33,013 nucleotides of DNA, taken from assembly GCA_964496475.1 (NCBI GenBank), contig CAZBZS010000024.1, positions 1 through 33,013 of the forward strand, given 5' to 3'. The notes beneath the pieces are model-generated. The model saw nothing but the letters and a program-made list of their open reading frames with translations, was not told the origin of the DNA and made no database searches. Shown one piece after another: positions 7,464 to 15,966 of the stretch (position 1 is the first letter of the stretch; every line of letters starts with the position of its first letter). Both the position numbers and the translations under genes were made by a program. This stretch comes from JASLPR01 sp964496475 (lineage in GTDB: Bacteria; Chloroflexota; UBA11872; VXNJ01).

Positions 7464-9617
7464 GTGTGGAGATTCTCTGAATTGAATGAGACGGGACAGA
7501 GACAGGCTGACGGGCCGCGAGGGCTGGTGGGGCGGATAACGATGTTGATGCGGCGAGGAGGTAGGCGAGGCCGCGGGGGCCGGCGAGGGAGTGGAGGAGG
7601 ACGCCGGTTCGGGATGAGCCCGGGATCGGGGTGGGAGTCGGTGCTTGAACAGTTCGGCGTGAATCTGACGTCGCGCGCGCGAAACGGGGTGCTGGACCCG
7701 GTGATCGGGCGGCACGCGGAGACGGAACGGATGGTGGAAATCCTGATGCGGCGGACGACGAACAACCCGATTCTGGTGGGTTCGGCCGGGGTGGGGAAGA
7801 CGGCGGTGGTGGAAGGGCTGGCGCAGCGGATCGCAAGGCGCGAGGTGCCGGCGGGATTGCGGGATCAGCACCTGGTTTCGCTGAACGTGAGCGCGATGAT
7901 CGCGGGGACGAAATACCGGGGAGAGTTCGAGGACCGGGTCAAACAGCTGATCAAGGAAGTGATCGAGGCGGGGAACGTGATTCTGTTCGTGGATGAGGTG
8001 CACATGATCCTGGGGGCGGGAGGGGCAGTGGGCTCGCTGGATGCGGCGAATCTTCTTAAGCCTAGTCTGGCGCGAGGTGAGCTGCGGATGATCGGGGCGA
8101 CGACGTGGGATGAGTACCGGCGGCACGTGGCGAGCGACAAGGCGTTGTACCGGCGGTTTCAGCCGATTCAGGTGGAGGAACCGAGTCACGAAGACGCCGT
8201 GGAGATATTGATGGGGCTGCGAGAACGGTACGAGGAGTTTCACGGGCTGCCGATAGCGGACGAGGCGCTGACGGCGGCGGTGCGGATGTCGGTGCGGTAT
8301 CTGAGTCAACGATTCCTGCCGGATAAGGCGATAGACTTGATGGACGAGGCGCTGGCGCGAGCGAAGGTGGAGCGGTTGATGCCGCCGGAGCGGGTGCGGG
8401 TGCTGAGGCGCGAGCTGGAGGCGTTGGGGGAAATGCGGGAGGCGCTGCCGGATAACGCGGAGCCGAATGACGTGCTGGAGATCGCGACGCGGGAGGCGGA
8501 GGTGCGGGAGCAATTGTTGGACGAGCGGCGGGGATGGTTCGCGGAGCTGGAGCGGACGCGGCGGGCGATTACGGCGGATGACGTGATGGATGTGCTTTCG
8601 CAATGGACGGGGGTGCCGCTGGGCAACATGAGCGTCGAGGCGGCGAATCAGTTCCTGGGGATGGAGGAAGTGCTGGAGAAGGTGGTGGTGGGGCAGGAGG
8701 AGGCGGTGCGGGAGATATCGCGTTCGCTGCGGCGGGCGGTGGCGGGGTTGAAGGCGACGAACCGGCCGATCGGGGTCTTTCTCTTCCTGGGACCGAGCGG
8801 GGTAGGCAAGAGCGAACTGGCGTTGGCGTTGGCGAATTTCACGGCGGGGTCGGAGGAGAAATTGATTCGGGTGGATATGGGGGAAATGACGGACCGGCAC
8901 AATGTGTCTCGGTTGATCGGGGCGCCGCCGGGCTACGTGGGACATGACGAGGGCGGCCATGTGGCGGAGCGGGTGCGGCGGGAGCCTTACACGGTGGTGC
9001 TGTTTGACTCGGTGGACAAAGCGCATCCGGCGGTGCGCACGATTTTGCTGCAGATCATGGAAGAGGGCTTTCTGACGGATGGCTCCGGGCGGAAGGTGGA
9101 CTTTCGCAATACGGTGGTGATCCTGACGGCGGGAACGGGGGACGAGGGGAAGGGGCGGATCGGGTTTGAAACAGAGTCGCGGCGGGGGGCGTATTCGGAG
9201 GCGGTAAAGAACCGGATCATGGCGCAGATCAAACGGAGCCTGCCGGTGGAATTCATAAATCGGATAGACCGGATGATCCTGTTCCGAAAGCTGGAGGAAG
9301 CGGATTACCGGGAGATAGGCCGACGGACGCTGTCGGCGTTCGCGGAGCGGGCGGCAGAGCAAGGGGTGACGGTGAATTTCGCTGGGGACGTGCTGGAGTA
9401 TTTCGTGCAACGGACGCTAAAGGAGGACGATGGCGCGCGGCCGCTGCGGCATATGCTGGAGACGGAGGTGGAGGATCCGCTGGCGACGAAGGTGATTTCC
9501 GGGGGCAAGGAAGGGGCGGGAGCTTTTGAGGTGGTGCTGGAGGAGGACGAAATCAAGATAGTGGAGGTTGAGGCCGGTGTGGCAATCGACGATGTGACGG
9601 CTGCTTCGTCCGGCTAG
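7464..9617 (+). CDS. ClpC-type double AAA+ ATPase, N-domain absent, D2 Walker B altered
   Basis: A 717-aa Hsp100 unfoldase. After an Arg/Gly-rich leader (residues 28-50), D1 has Walker A GSAGVGKT (106-113), pore loop GTKYRG (148-153), Walker B VILFVDE (E178) and an intact RRF arginine-finger segment. A short ClpC-like middle domain follows, then D2 with Walker A GPSGVGKS (443-450), pore motif GYVG, and Walker B reading VVLFDSVDK. The catalytic Glu of the usual DE pair is thus Ser516. IGF at 566-568 sits where ClpC/ClpA carry their ClpP-docking loop, so partnership with ClpP is likely. The usual 140-residue Clp N-domain is missing. ATG at 7614 (residue 51) is an alternative start, just before the conserved region. 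No clpP is adjacent. Confidence 0.88.
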   Translation: MWRFSELNETGQRQADGPRGLVGRITMLMRRGGRRGRGGRRGSGGGRRFGMSPGSGWESVLEQFGVNLTSRARNGVLDPVIGRHAETERMVEILMRRTTNNPILVGSAGVGKTAVVEGLAQRIARREVPAGLRDQHLVSLNVSAMIAGTKYRGEFEDRVKQLIKEVIEAGNVILFVDEVHMILGAGGAVGSLDAANLLKPSLARGELRMIGATTWDEYRRHVASDKALYRRFQPIQVEEPSHEDAVEILMGLRERYEEFHGLPIADEALTAAVRMSVRYLSQRFLPDKAIDLMDEALARAKVERLMPPERVRVLRRELEALGEMREALPDNAEPNDVLEIATREAEVREQLLDERRGWFAELERTRRAITADDVMDVLSQWTGVPLGNMSVEAANQFLGMEEVLEKVVVGQEEAVREISRSLRRAVAGLKATNRPIGVFLFLGPSGVGKSELALALANFTAGSEEKLIRVDMGEMTDRHNVSRLIGAPPGYVGHDEGGHVAERVRREPYTVVLFDSVDKAHPAVRTILLQIMEEGFLTDGSGRKVDFRNTVVILTAGTGDEGKGRIGFETESRRGAYSEAVKNRIMAQIKRSLPVEFINRIDRMILFRKLEEADYREIGRRTLSAFAERAAEQGVTVNFAGDVLEYFVQRTLKEDDGARPLRHMLETEVEDPLATKVISGGKEGAGAFEVVLEEDEIKIVEVEAGVAIDDVTAASSG

Positions 9618-9624
9618 AGACTTC

Positions 9625-10172
9625 GTGCTGGACTTCCTGTTTCCGCCGCGCTGCGGCGGGTAAGGGAGAGTGGGATACGGGTTTTGCCCGACGTGCACGG
9701 AGATGATGATGCTGGTGGCGGAGGTGGGGGGATGGGAGGCGTATGCGGCGGACGCGGAAAACGAGGTGGTGATGGACTGGCGGCTGGAAGAGGCGGCACT
9801 CGAGAGGTTTTATGCGCTGGGGGAGCACCGGGGTCNNNNNNNNNNTCCGCTGAGGAAGGCGCTGGTGAAACTGAAGTACGGAAATGGGCGATACCTGGCT
9901 CCGGCCATGGCGGCGGAGCTGGCCGGGCGGTTGGCGGACGGAGACTTTGGCGAAGCGGTGCTGGCGCCGGTGCCGTTGCATGCAAAGCGACAGCGGGAGC
10001 GAGGCTACAACCAGAGCGTACTGATAGCGCGGGAGTTGGGTCGGGAGCTTGGCGTGGGAGTGATTGAGCGGGGTTTGCGCAGGGTAAAACGGACGCAGCC
10101 GCAGGTGGGGCTGACGTGGGTGATGTGGCGGGCGTGAGGGGTTTGCGAATCGCGGTGGTGGCTCGCGGATGA
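9625..10172 (+). pseudogene. comF: Broken ComF-family phosphoribosyltransferase
   Basis: The frame from GTG 9625 reads LDFLFPPRCGG, then TAA (9661-9663), then GRVGYGFCPTC. This is the ComF zinc ribbon with a stop where the second Cys should be. It continues in frame through PLRKALVKLKYG, APVPLHAKRQRERGYNQS and RTQPQVGLT, all typical ComF blocks. The expected PRPP-binding loop (VDDVLTTGAT-like) never appears: the frame stops at 10137. The next frame over instead reads ADVGDVAGVRGLRIAVVARG and stops at 10172, which looks like the extreme ComF C-terminus. So the catalytic loop is deleted and the frame changed. A 10-N assembly gap lies inside the gene. ComF takes part in DNA uptake in competent bacteria; this copy should be inactive unless the assembly is wrong. 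Confidence 0.75.
9836..9845. other. Assembly gap (10 N)
   Basis: Ten N between ...CACCGGGGTC and TCCGCTGAGG... inside comF. Joining the two sides with a 2-base TC overlap would read HRGPLRKAL in frame, which matches the ordinary ComF sequence at this point. The real gap may therefore be zero or negative. Confidence 0.99.
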
Positions 10173-10193
10173 GGGGAGAACGGCCGGTTCTGC

Positions 10194-10224
10194 TTGACAG
10201 GCCGGAGGCGAATGGCGCGATAAT
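10194..10224 (+). promoter_or_regulatory. Sigma-70-like promoter for accDA
   Basis: TTGACA (10194-10199, perfect -35) and GATAAT (10219-10224, five of six -10 bases) are separated by 19 bases, slightly longer than ideal. It lies just after the comF remnant and about 150 bases before accD, so accDA is probably transcribed independently of clp/comF. Confidence 0.5.
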
Positions 10225-10239
10225 CGCCCTCTCGGAGGT

Positions 10240-10299
10240 GGCCGGTGCGCATGCAGATATGCGCACGGGCCGGGTAGCGTGTGACTTGCACACGGGAGG
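10240..10299 (+). promoter_or_regulatory. Hairpin leader and ribosome site upstream of the accD leader ORF
   Basis: Two inverted repeats follow the putative promoter. The first has arms GTGCGCAT (10245-10252) and ATGCGCAC (10259-10266) around a 6-base loop; outer bases GGCC/GGCC extend it to 12 pairs with one mismatch (10240-10271). The second has arms CGTGTG (10278-10283) and CACACG (10289-10294). The last base of the second hairpin touches the Shine-Dalgarno GGGAGG (10294-10299) of the leader ORF. Neither is followed by a T-run, so these are not standard terminators. They could be an operator or RNA elements that set translation. Confidence 0.5.
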
Positions 10300-10305
10300 C
10301 ACGAA

Positions 10306-10374
10306 GTGACAGACGCGTCCATTATCGGCGCCAGACGTGGCCCGCGGCATGGGGCGGAGGGCCGGCAGCGGTGA
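10306..10374 (+). CDS. Putative 22-codon leader ORF coupled to accD
   Basis: GTG start 6 bases after a near-perfect GGGAGG ribosome site. It encodes MTDASIIGARRG, then a Pro/Arg/Gly-rich end. Its TGA overlaps the accD GTG as GTGA, so ribosomes finishing the leader could restart on accD. The accD start has a poorer ribosome site of its own. No conservation evidence is available, and it may be chance in GC-rich DNA. Confidence 0.4.
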   Translation: MTDASIIGARRGPRHGAEGRQR

Positions 10375-11279
10375 AGATTTTCGGGAGGAAGGATCGGGAT
10401 CGGCGCGGCCCAGAGGGCCTGTGGCATACGTGCCGGGACTGTGGGGAGATGGCGTACGCCCGCGAATTCGAGATGGCCCATAAGGTGTGCCCGAAGTGCG
10501 GCTTTCACGAGCGGATGTCCGGGCCGGAGCGAATAGCGCTGCTGATCGACGAACCAGAACAGTTCAAGGAGCTGGCGCCGCGGATGGAGACGACGGACCC
10601 ACTGCAATTCGAACGGGACGGACTGGGGTATCAGGAACACCTAGCCCGCTATCAGCAATCGTCAGGGTTGACGGAGGCCGTGGTGTGCGGGACGGGACGG
10701 TTGAACGGTGCTGAAATCTGCCTCGCGGTGATCGACTTTCGATTCTTGGGAGCGTCGATGGGGGTGGTGGTGGGGGAGAAGATAACGCTGACTATCGAGG
10801 CGGCGGTGGAGAGAAGATTGCCGTTGGTGATCGTGAACTGCTCGGGCGGCGCGAGGATGCAGGAGGGGATGCTGTCGTTGATGCAGATGGCGAAGACCAC
10901 GGCGGCGCTGCGGCGGCTGCACGATGAGGGGCTGCTGTACGTGTCGGTGATGACGGACCCGACGCTGGCGGGGGTGACGGCAAGCTTTGCGTCGCTGGCG
11001 GACGTGATCGTGGCGGAACCGGGGGCCACGGTGGGATTCACCGGGCGTCGCCTGATCGAGCAAATAGTGAAGCAGAAGCTGCCGGACGACGCGCAGAGCG
11101 CGGAGTTCATGCAGGAGCGGGGGATGATCGACCTGGTTACGCAACGGAGGGCGTTAAAGGAGCTGTTGATACGGCTGATCGACCTCTATGCCGGGATCGA
11201 AGGGGCTATGCCGGAGGCGGACCTGGACGGCCAGGAGGCTGCAGACCGGGAGCAGCGTCGGGCGGGGGGGATAGCCTGA
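10371..11279 (+). CDS. accD: Acetyl-CoA carboxylase carboxyltransferase subunit beta
   Basis: A 302-aa protein, the normal size. With AccA it transfers the carboxyl group from biotin carrier protein to acetyl-CoA, giving malonyl-CoA for fatty-acid synthesis. The N-terminal four-Cys zinc ribbon is present (C21, C24, C40, C43; HTCRDCG and VCPKCGFH). The crotonase-fold carboxyltransferase core shows CSGGARMQEG and GATVGFTGRRLIEQ. GTG at 10371 is chosen because the zinc ribbon follows at the usual distance and it overlaps the leader ORF stop. The stop overlaps the accA ATG by one base (TGATG), so the two subunits are coupled, consistent with a 1:1 complex. Confidence 0.95.
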   Translation: MKIFGRKDRDRRGPEGLWHTCRDCGEMAYAREFEMAHKVCPKCGFHERMSGPERIALLIDEPEQFKELAPRMETTDPLQFERDGLGYQEHLARYQQSSGLTEAVVCGTGRLNGAEICLAVIDFRFLGASMGVVVGEKITLTIEAAVERRLPLVIVNCSGGARMQEGMLSLMQMAKTTAALRRLHDEGLLYVSVMTDPTLAGVTASFASLADVIVAEPGATVGFTGRRLIEQIVKQKLPDDAQSAEFMQERGMIDLVTQRRALKELLIRLIDLYAGIEGAMPEADLDGQEAADREQRRAGGIA

Positions 11280-12235
11280 TGGCGACGCTGGAGTTCGACA
11301 AGGAACTGGTGGAGTTGCGTGGGGAGGTGGAGAAAATTCGCGATGACCGGGGCTACAAGGGGGATCGGGAAGCGCGAATTCGGGAACTTGAGTTCGAGCT
11401 GGAGGCGCGGACGGCGCGAGTGTTCGCCGGCCTGACCCCATGGGAAAAGGTGCAGTTGGCGAGACACGCGGACAGGCCACACACGCTGGACTACGTTGAT
11501 TTGATCTTCACGGATTTCGTGGAGATGCACGGGGACCGGCATTTCGGGGACGACGCGGCGGTGGTGGGTGGGCCGGCGAAACTGGGCGGAAGGCGGGTGA
11601 TGGTGATTGGCCACCAGAAGGGACGGGACACCACGGAGAATGTGCGGCGGAACTTCGGGATGGCGAGCCCGGAAGGTTTCCGGAAGGCGCGACGGCTGAT
11701 GGTGCAGGCGGAGAAGTTCGGGATGCCGCTGATCACGCTGTTGGACATCCCGGGGGCGAGCCCGGTGCTGGAGGCGGAGGAGCGGGGACAGGCGTGGGCG
11801 ATCGCGGACAATTTGCTGGAAATGGTGGGACTGCGGGTGCCGATCGTGGTGACGGTGATCGGGGAAGGTGGGAGTGGCGGGGCGCTGGCGCTGGGGCTTG
11901 GCGATAGAGTTCTGATGCTGGAGCACAGCGTCTACTCGGTGGCGTCGCCAGAGGGAGCGGCGAGCATAGTGTGGCGAGATCACAAGTTCGCGGAGGAGGC
12001 GGCGGCGGCGCTGAAACTAACTCCCCCGGACCTGCTGAAACTGGGGGTGGTAGATCGAATAGTGCCAGAGCCGTTGGGGGGTGCGCACAATGACTATGAG
12101 GCGGCGGCGACGCTGCTGGGCGAGGCGCTGATGGAGGAGATCGACGCACTTACGAGTCGAGACGTGGATGAGCTGTTGGCGGCGCGGCAGGAGAAGTTCC
12201 GGTCGATGGGCCGAGACGCGGTGGCGCCCGTCTAA
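11279..12235 (+). CDS. accA: Acetyl-CoA carboxylase carboxyltransferase subunit alpha
   Basis: A 318-aa partner of AccD, complete. The N-terminal coiled-coil-like helix (about residues 1-55) is typical. The core shows FVEMHGDRHFGDD, the CoA-site region RPHTLDYV, ASPEGFRKA, EERGQAWAIA, and the signature VIGEGGSGGALALG followed by SVASPEGAASI. The usual TPGAYPG motif reads IPGASPV here, a mild divergence. ATG at 11279 overlaps the accD stop. The gene ends 25 bases before the convergent phosphofructokinase gene. Biotin carboxylase and carrier genes (accC, accB) are not in the window. Confidence 0.95.
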   Translation: MATLEFDKELVELRGEVEKIRDDRGYKGDREARIRELEFELEARTARVFAGLTPWEKVQLARHADRPHTLDYVDLIFTDFVEMHGDRHFGDDAAVVGGPAKLGGRRVMVIGHQKGRDTTENVRRNFGMASPEGFRKARRLMVQAEKFGMPLITLLDIPGASPVLEAEERGQAWAIADNLLEMVGLRVPIVVTVIGEGGSGGALALGLGDRVLMLEHSVYSVASPEGAASIVWRDHKFAEEAAAALKLTPPDLLKLGVVDRIVPEPLGGAHNDYEAAATLLGEALMEEIDALTSRDVDELLAARQEKFRSMGRDAVAPV

Positions 12236-12260
12236 AACGCCGGGCTAGCGGGGTGGAAGA

Positions 12261-13316
12261 CTAGAAGAAAATCTCGGCGACTTCGTAGAGGTCCATGTCA
12301 ACTTTGCGATTGCTGCCAACAGCCTGGGTCAGGGGGACCTCGACGATGTCGCGGCCCTGGAGAGCGGGCATGAAGCCCCAACGCTGGTTGCGGACCATGT
12401 TCACGGCGGTGACGCCGAAGCGGGTGGCGAGGACGCGGTCGAATACAGAGGGTGGTCCGCCGCGCTGGACGTGTCCGAGGACGGTGACGCGGGTTTCCAT
12501 GCCGGTACCGTCGCCGATTGCGTTGGCGAGACGGCGGCCGAGTTCTTTGGAGCTGAGGTCGATGTGGCCGAACTGGTCGCTGGATGGGACGCGGGCCTCG
12601 GCCTCCTCAAGTCCGTCGATGCGGGCGCCCTCGGCGATGACGATGATGCTGAAATCCTTGCCCTGATTTTGGCGCAGGTTGAGGCGGTCGATGATGTCGT
12701 CGAGCCGAGCGGTGACTTCAGGAATGATGATGTAGTCGGCGCCGCCGGCAAGCCCCCCGATGGTGGCTACCCAGCCGGCTTCGCGGCCCATGACCTCGAC
12801 GACCATGGCGCGATGGTGGGAGCTGGCGGTGGTGTGGAGGTAGTCGAGGGCCTCGGTGACGCGGGTGACGGCGGAGTCGAATCCTATACAGTAATCGGTG
12901 CCTTGGACATCGTTATCCATGGTTTTGGGAATACCGACGACGGGATGGCCGTCGGCGGCGAGCTGGTTGGCGACGGAGAGAGTGTCATCGCCGCCGATGG
13001 CGATGAGGGCGCTCAGGCCTACGTCTTCGAAAATGGAACGGGCGAGGGCGTAGGTGTCTTTGCTGGCTCGGGGATCAGTTCGGGAGGTGCCGAGCGTGGT
13101 GCCGCCCTGGTTGAGGATGCCGGAGACGTGGTGGGGGGTCATCTCAAAGTGGTCGCGCTGGAGGATTCCGGCCCAGCCATTGCGAAAAGCCTGGACCTTC
13201 CAGCCCAACAATGTGGATTTTCGGACGACGGCACGAATGGCGGCGTTGAGGCCGGCGCAGTCTCCCCCGCCGGTGAGAACCCCAACGTTGAACTGGTTCT
13301 GAGATGATTGAGACAT
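12261..13316 (-). CDS. 6-phosphofructokinase, probably pyrophosphate-dependent
   Basis: A 351-aa PFK-A family enzyme interconverting fructose 6-phosphate and fructose 1,6-bisphosphate. The glycine-rich start is LTGGGDCAGLNA. Two diagnostic sites point to pyrophosphate as phosphoryl donor: GGDD at residues 108-111, where ATP enzymes have GGDG, and PKTMDND (130-136) with Lys where ATP enzymes have Gly. MGREAGWVA and HVQRGGPPS are also standard. ATG at 13316 follows GAGGAG by about 7 bases and directly precedes the conserved domain; an upstream extension to 13451 is open but unlikely. A PPi enzyme is reversible and could serve glycolysis and gluconeogenesis. It is convergent with accA. Confidence 0.9.
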   Translation of the reverse strand: MSQSSQNQFNVGVLTGGGDCAGLNAAIRAVVRKSTLLGWKVQAFRNGWAGILQRDHFEMTPHHVSGILNQGGTTLGTSRTDPRASKDTYALARSIFEDVGLSALIAIGGDDTLSVANQLAADGHPVVGIPKTMDNDVQGTDYCIGFDSAVTRVTEALDYLHTTASSHHRAMVVEVMGREAGWVATIGGLAGGADYIIIPEVTARLDDIIDRLNLRQNQGKDFSIIVIAEGARIDGLEEAEARVPSSDQFGHIDLSSKELGRRLANAIGDGTGMETRVTVLGHVQRGGPPSVFDRVLATRFGVTAVNMVRNQRWGFMPALQGRDIVEVPLTQAVGSNRKVDMDLYEVAEIFF

Positions 13317-13479
13317 GGGGCCGCTCCTCGGGATGGTCGATCGGCGTGGCGCCGGAGCCGACCCGTTAACATCAGGGCTTGGTCTGGCCAGTATAGGTTC
13401 TGAAGGCCGGACTCCACCAAGGGATAAATGGAGAGGGCGACGCTCGCCCAATCAGGCATAGGAACGGGGAATTCAGCTC

Positions 13480-14346
13480 GTGAGAATTGGTTCCGTGATC
13501 GGGGGGGTGGTGGCGCTGGGAGCGGCGACGACCTGGCGTTCATGGCGGGAGGCGAGAGCTCTGGTCGTGGGGACGGTGCGGGTTCCGCTGGCGGCGGAAT
13601 CGGGGTTGAACGGGCTGACTATATTGCACCTATCGGACGTGCATGCCCAGGGGGTGGGGACGTGGGCGGTGAGCGCGTTGGAGCAACTGCGGGATCTGGA
13701 ACCGGACCTGGTGGCGGTGACGGGGGATGTGATGACGGGCAGGGCGGGCCTAGAGCCGGCGGCGAGGGCGCTGGCGCGTTTGCGGTCGAGACTGGGGACC
13801 TATGTGGTGCTGGGGAATCACGATCACTACCATGGGAATTTGTGGGGACGGGTGATGGGGGGAATCGGACGGTTCTCGCGGCCAGATGAGGTGGCGGAGG
13901 AGCTTGCGCGTAATGGCTTAAAGACGTTGTTGAATGGGAACCACAGTCTGGAGACGAGGGTTGGGCCGCTGCAGATAGTGGGCACGGACGATCCGTTCTT
14001 CGGTCTGGCGGACGTGGAGGCGGCGTACCAGGGGATCGACGAGAGCGAGCCGGTGCTGGTGCTGGCGCATTCGCCGGACGCGGCGGCCGTGCTGGAGGGG
14101 AGGCGTTGCGATTTGATGCTGTCGGGTCACACGCATGGCGGGCAACTGCTGGCTCCGATGGGACTGGCGCCAGCGGTGACGAACACGGAACTCAAATTGC
14201 CGGCAGGGTACGGGCTGATGATGCTGGAAGGGGTGCTGACGCATGTGAGCGCGGGGATGGGGACGGCGAATATCCCGTTTCGGTTCAACTGCCCGCCGCG
14301 GGCGACGATGCTGGAGTTTGTGGATGCTGGGGAGAGGAATCGTTAG
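13480..14346 (+). CDS. Metallophosphoesterase, YkuE-like
   Basis: A 288-aa calcineurin-like phosphoesterase. The metal-binding motifs are in order: LSDVH (D53, H55), TGDV (82-85), GNHDHY (112-117), AHSPD, and SGHTHGGQ near residue 215. An N-terminal hydrophobic stretch (VIGGVVALGAATTW, residues 5-19) may be a membrane anchor or uncleaved signal, as in YkuE-type enzymes that act at the cell surface. The substrate is unknown. GTG at 13480 has a purine-rich GGGGA upstream. It precedes dop by 111 bases and points the same way, so it may share a transcript with the pupylation genes, but there is no functional reason to link them. Confidence 0.85.
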   Translation: MRIGSVIGGVVALGAATTWRSWREARALVVGTVRVPLAAESGLNGLTILHLSDVHAQGVGTWAVSALEQLRDLEPDLVAVTGDVMTGRAGLEPAARALARLRSRLGTYVVLGNHDHYHGNLWGRVMGGIGRFSRPDEVAEELARNGLKTLLNGNHSLETRVGPLQIVGTDDPFFGLADVEAAYQGIDESEPVLVLAHSPDAAAVLEGRRCDLMLSGHTHGGQLLAPMGLAPAVTNTELKLPAGYGLMMLEGVLTHVSAGMGTANIPFRFNCPPRATMLEFVDAGERNR

Positions 14347-14457
14347 CGGACGGCGGTTTTATGGAGAAGCGATATGCGGGCCGGTATGGTGTCTGGCACC
14401 GAGACGGCGCTACCCCGGGGGGGCTGCAGAAATTAGGATCCAACCGAGGGATAGGGA

Positions 14458-15966
14458 TTGATTCGACCGGTAGGAATTGAAACTGAATATGGGCTGAATT
14501 GCGAGGGGTTCCAGGAGCAGATCGACTTCGGCTACGAGGCTTCGATGGTGGTGCGGGCGGCACGGGTGGAGGGGGCGTTTCGGGGCTGGGATTACAGCCG
14601 GGAGGATCCGTATCTGGATCTGCGAGGAACGCGGACGGAGCGCCTGGAACGGGATCCACAGGACCTGCGGGATTCGACGTCGAAAAGCTCGAAGATGTCG
14701 GCGGCGGAGCTGCTAGCGAATACGGTGCTGCCGAACGGAGCGCGCTATTACAACGATCACAATCACCCGGAGTACTGCACGGAAACATGCACGTCGCTGA
14801 AGGAATTGGTGGCTCAGGACAAGGCGGGGGAGCGGCTGTTGTGGAGCTGCCAGCGGGCCCGGAACGAGTCGGCGCGGGACGGAAGGGTGCTGGTGGTGAA
14901 GAACAACACGGACTATCACGGTAGGTCGTATGGGACGCACGAAAACTACCTGGTTCCCAGAGAAATACCGTTTCAGCGATTGGCGGACGGAATGCTGCCG
15001 TTCCTGACGGCGCGACAGGTGCTGGTGGGGGCAGGGAAGGTGGGATGTGAGGGGCCGGTAGCGGGGGAGGCCGAGTTTCAACTCAGCCAGCGCGCCGATT
15101 TTTTCGAGGAGAAGGTGGGGATCAACACGACGACGCGGAGACCGATTTTCAACACGCGAGACGAGCCGCACGCGGCCAAGGCCGATTGGCGCCGCCTGCA
15201 CGTGATCGCCGGCGACGCGAATCGCTCTGAATACGCGACGGCGCTAAAGGTGGGGATGACGGGGCTGGTGCTGGACGCGCTGGTGGAGGGCGTGGATTTT
15301 GACGCGGAGTTGCGGGACCCGGTGCGGGCGGTGAAGGACTACTCGAGGGACCCGGGATTGCAGGCGACGGCGGAAACGAGGTCCGGGAAGGACTTGACGG
15401 CGCTGGACCTAATGGAGGGCTATCTGGAGGTGCTGGAAGGTCGAGAGCATGAGGGCGAGGAGCGGGCCTGGGTGTTGCGGCAATGGCGGGAACTGCTGGA
15501 TCTGCTGAGGAGCGACCGGGTGGGGGCGGGGGACCGGCTGGATTGGGTGGCTAAGTGGAATTTGATGGAGGAGCTGAGCGAGGTGGGAGGACTGGGCGAG
15601 GCCACTCGAAGGAAGATTGATCTGGCGTATCACTTGGTAGACCCGGAATGGAGTCTCTTCGATTCGCTGGTGGAGAGCGGCAAAATAAGAAGGCTGGTGA
15701 GCGACGCGGCGATCAAGGCGGCGGCGGGCGATCCGCCTTCGGGAACGCGGGGGGTGGTGCGAGGATTAATTTTGCGCCGTTTCGGGGAGCACGTGACCAA
15801 TATGGAATGGGACTCGGTCACGGTGGAACTGGACGGGCGGCGATTCGAGGTGAAAATGGAGGAAGTAGTCGGCGATGTGATTGCTAGGCTGGCGCGAATA
15901 TTCACGGAGGCGCCGGACTTGGCGGCGGCAATAGCGGAAATCAGATCGGGAGGTAAAGGGCGATGA
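14458..15966 (+). CDS. dop: Depupylase/deamidase Dop
   Basis: A 502-aa member of the carboxylate-amine ligase-fold Dop/PafA family. Dop removes Pup from protein lysines and, in some bacteria, deamidates a C-terminal Gln of Pup. The metal/ATP motif is GIETEYG (residues 6-12). The Dop loop is present between the first helix and the active site (about residues 43-85, including WDYSREDPYLDLRG); this loop separates Dop from PafA. The catalytic Asp is likely D100 in NDHNHPEY. Later blocks are KNNTDYHG, YGTHENYL, NTRDEPHA and HVIAGDANRSEYAT. The TTG start at 14458 follows GAGGGA by 8 bases. Its stop overlaps the pup ATG by ATGA. Confidence 0.93.
   Translation: MIRPVGIETEYGLNCEGFQEQIDFGYEASMVVRAARVEGAFRGWDYSREDPYLDLRGTRTERLERDPQDLRDSTSKSSKMSAAELLANTVLPNGARYYNDHNHPEYCTETCTSLKELVAQDKAGERLLWSCQRARNESARDGRVLVVKNNTDYHGRSYGTHENYLVPREIPFQRLADGMLPFLTARQVLVGAGKVGCEGPVAGEAEFQLSQRADFFEEKVGINTTTRRPIFNTRDEPHAAKADWRRLHVIAGDANRSEYATALKVGMTGLVLDALVEGVDFDAELRDPVRAVKDYSRDPGLQATAETRSGKDLTALDLMEGYLEVLEGREHEGEERAWVLRQWRELLDLLRSDRVGAGDRLDWVAKWNLMEELSEVGGLGEATRRKIDLAYHLVDPEWSLFDSLVESGKIRRLVSDAAIKAAAGDPPSGTRGVVRGLILRRFGEHVTNMEWDSVTVELDGRRFEVKMEEVVGDVIARLARIFTEAPDLAAAIAEIRSGGKGR

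Noticed and set aside
7236..9410. Minus-strand 724-codon open frame
   Set aside because: Antisense to the Clp ATPase; low-complexity Arg/His/Pro translation.
12471..13307. Plus-strand 278-codon open frame
   Set aside because: Shadow of the phosphofructokinase gene.
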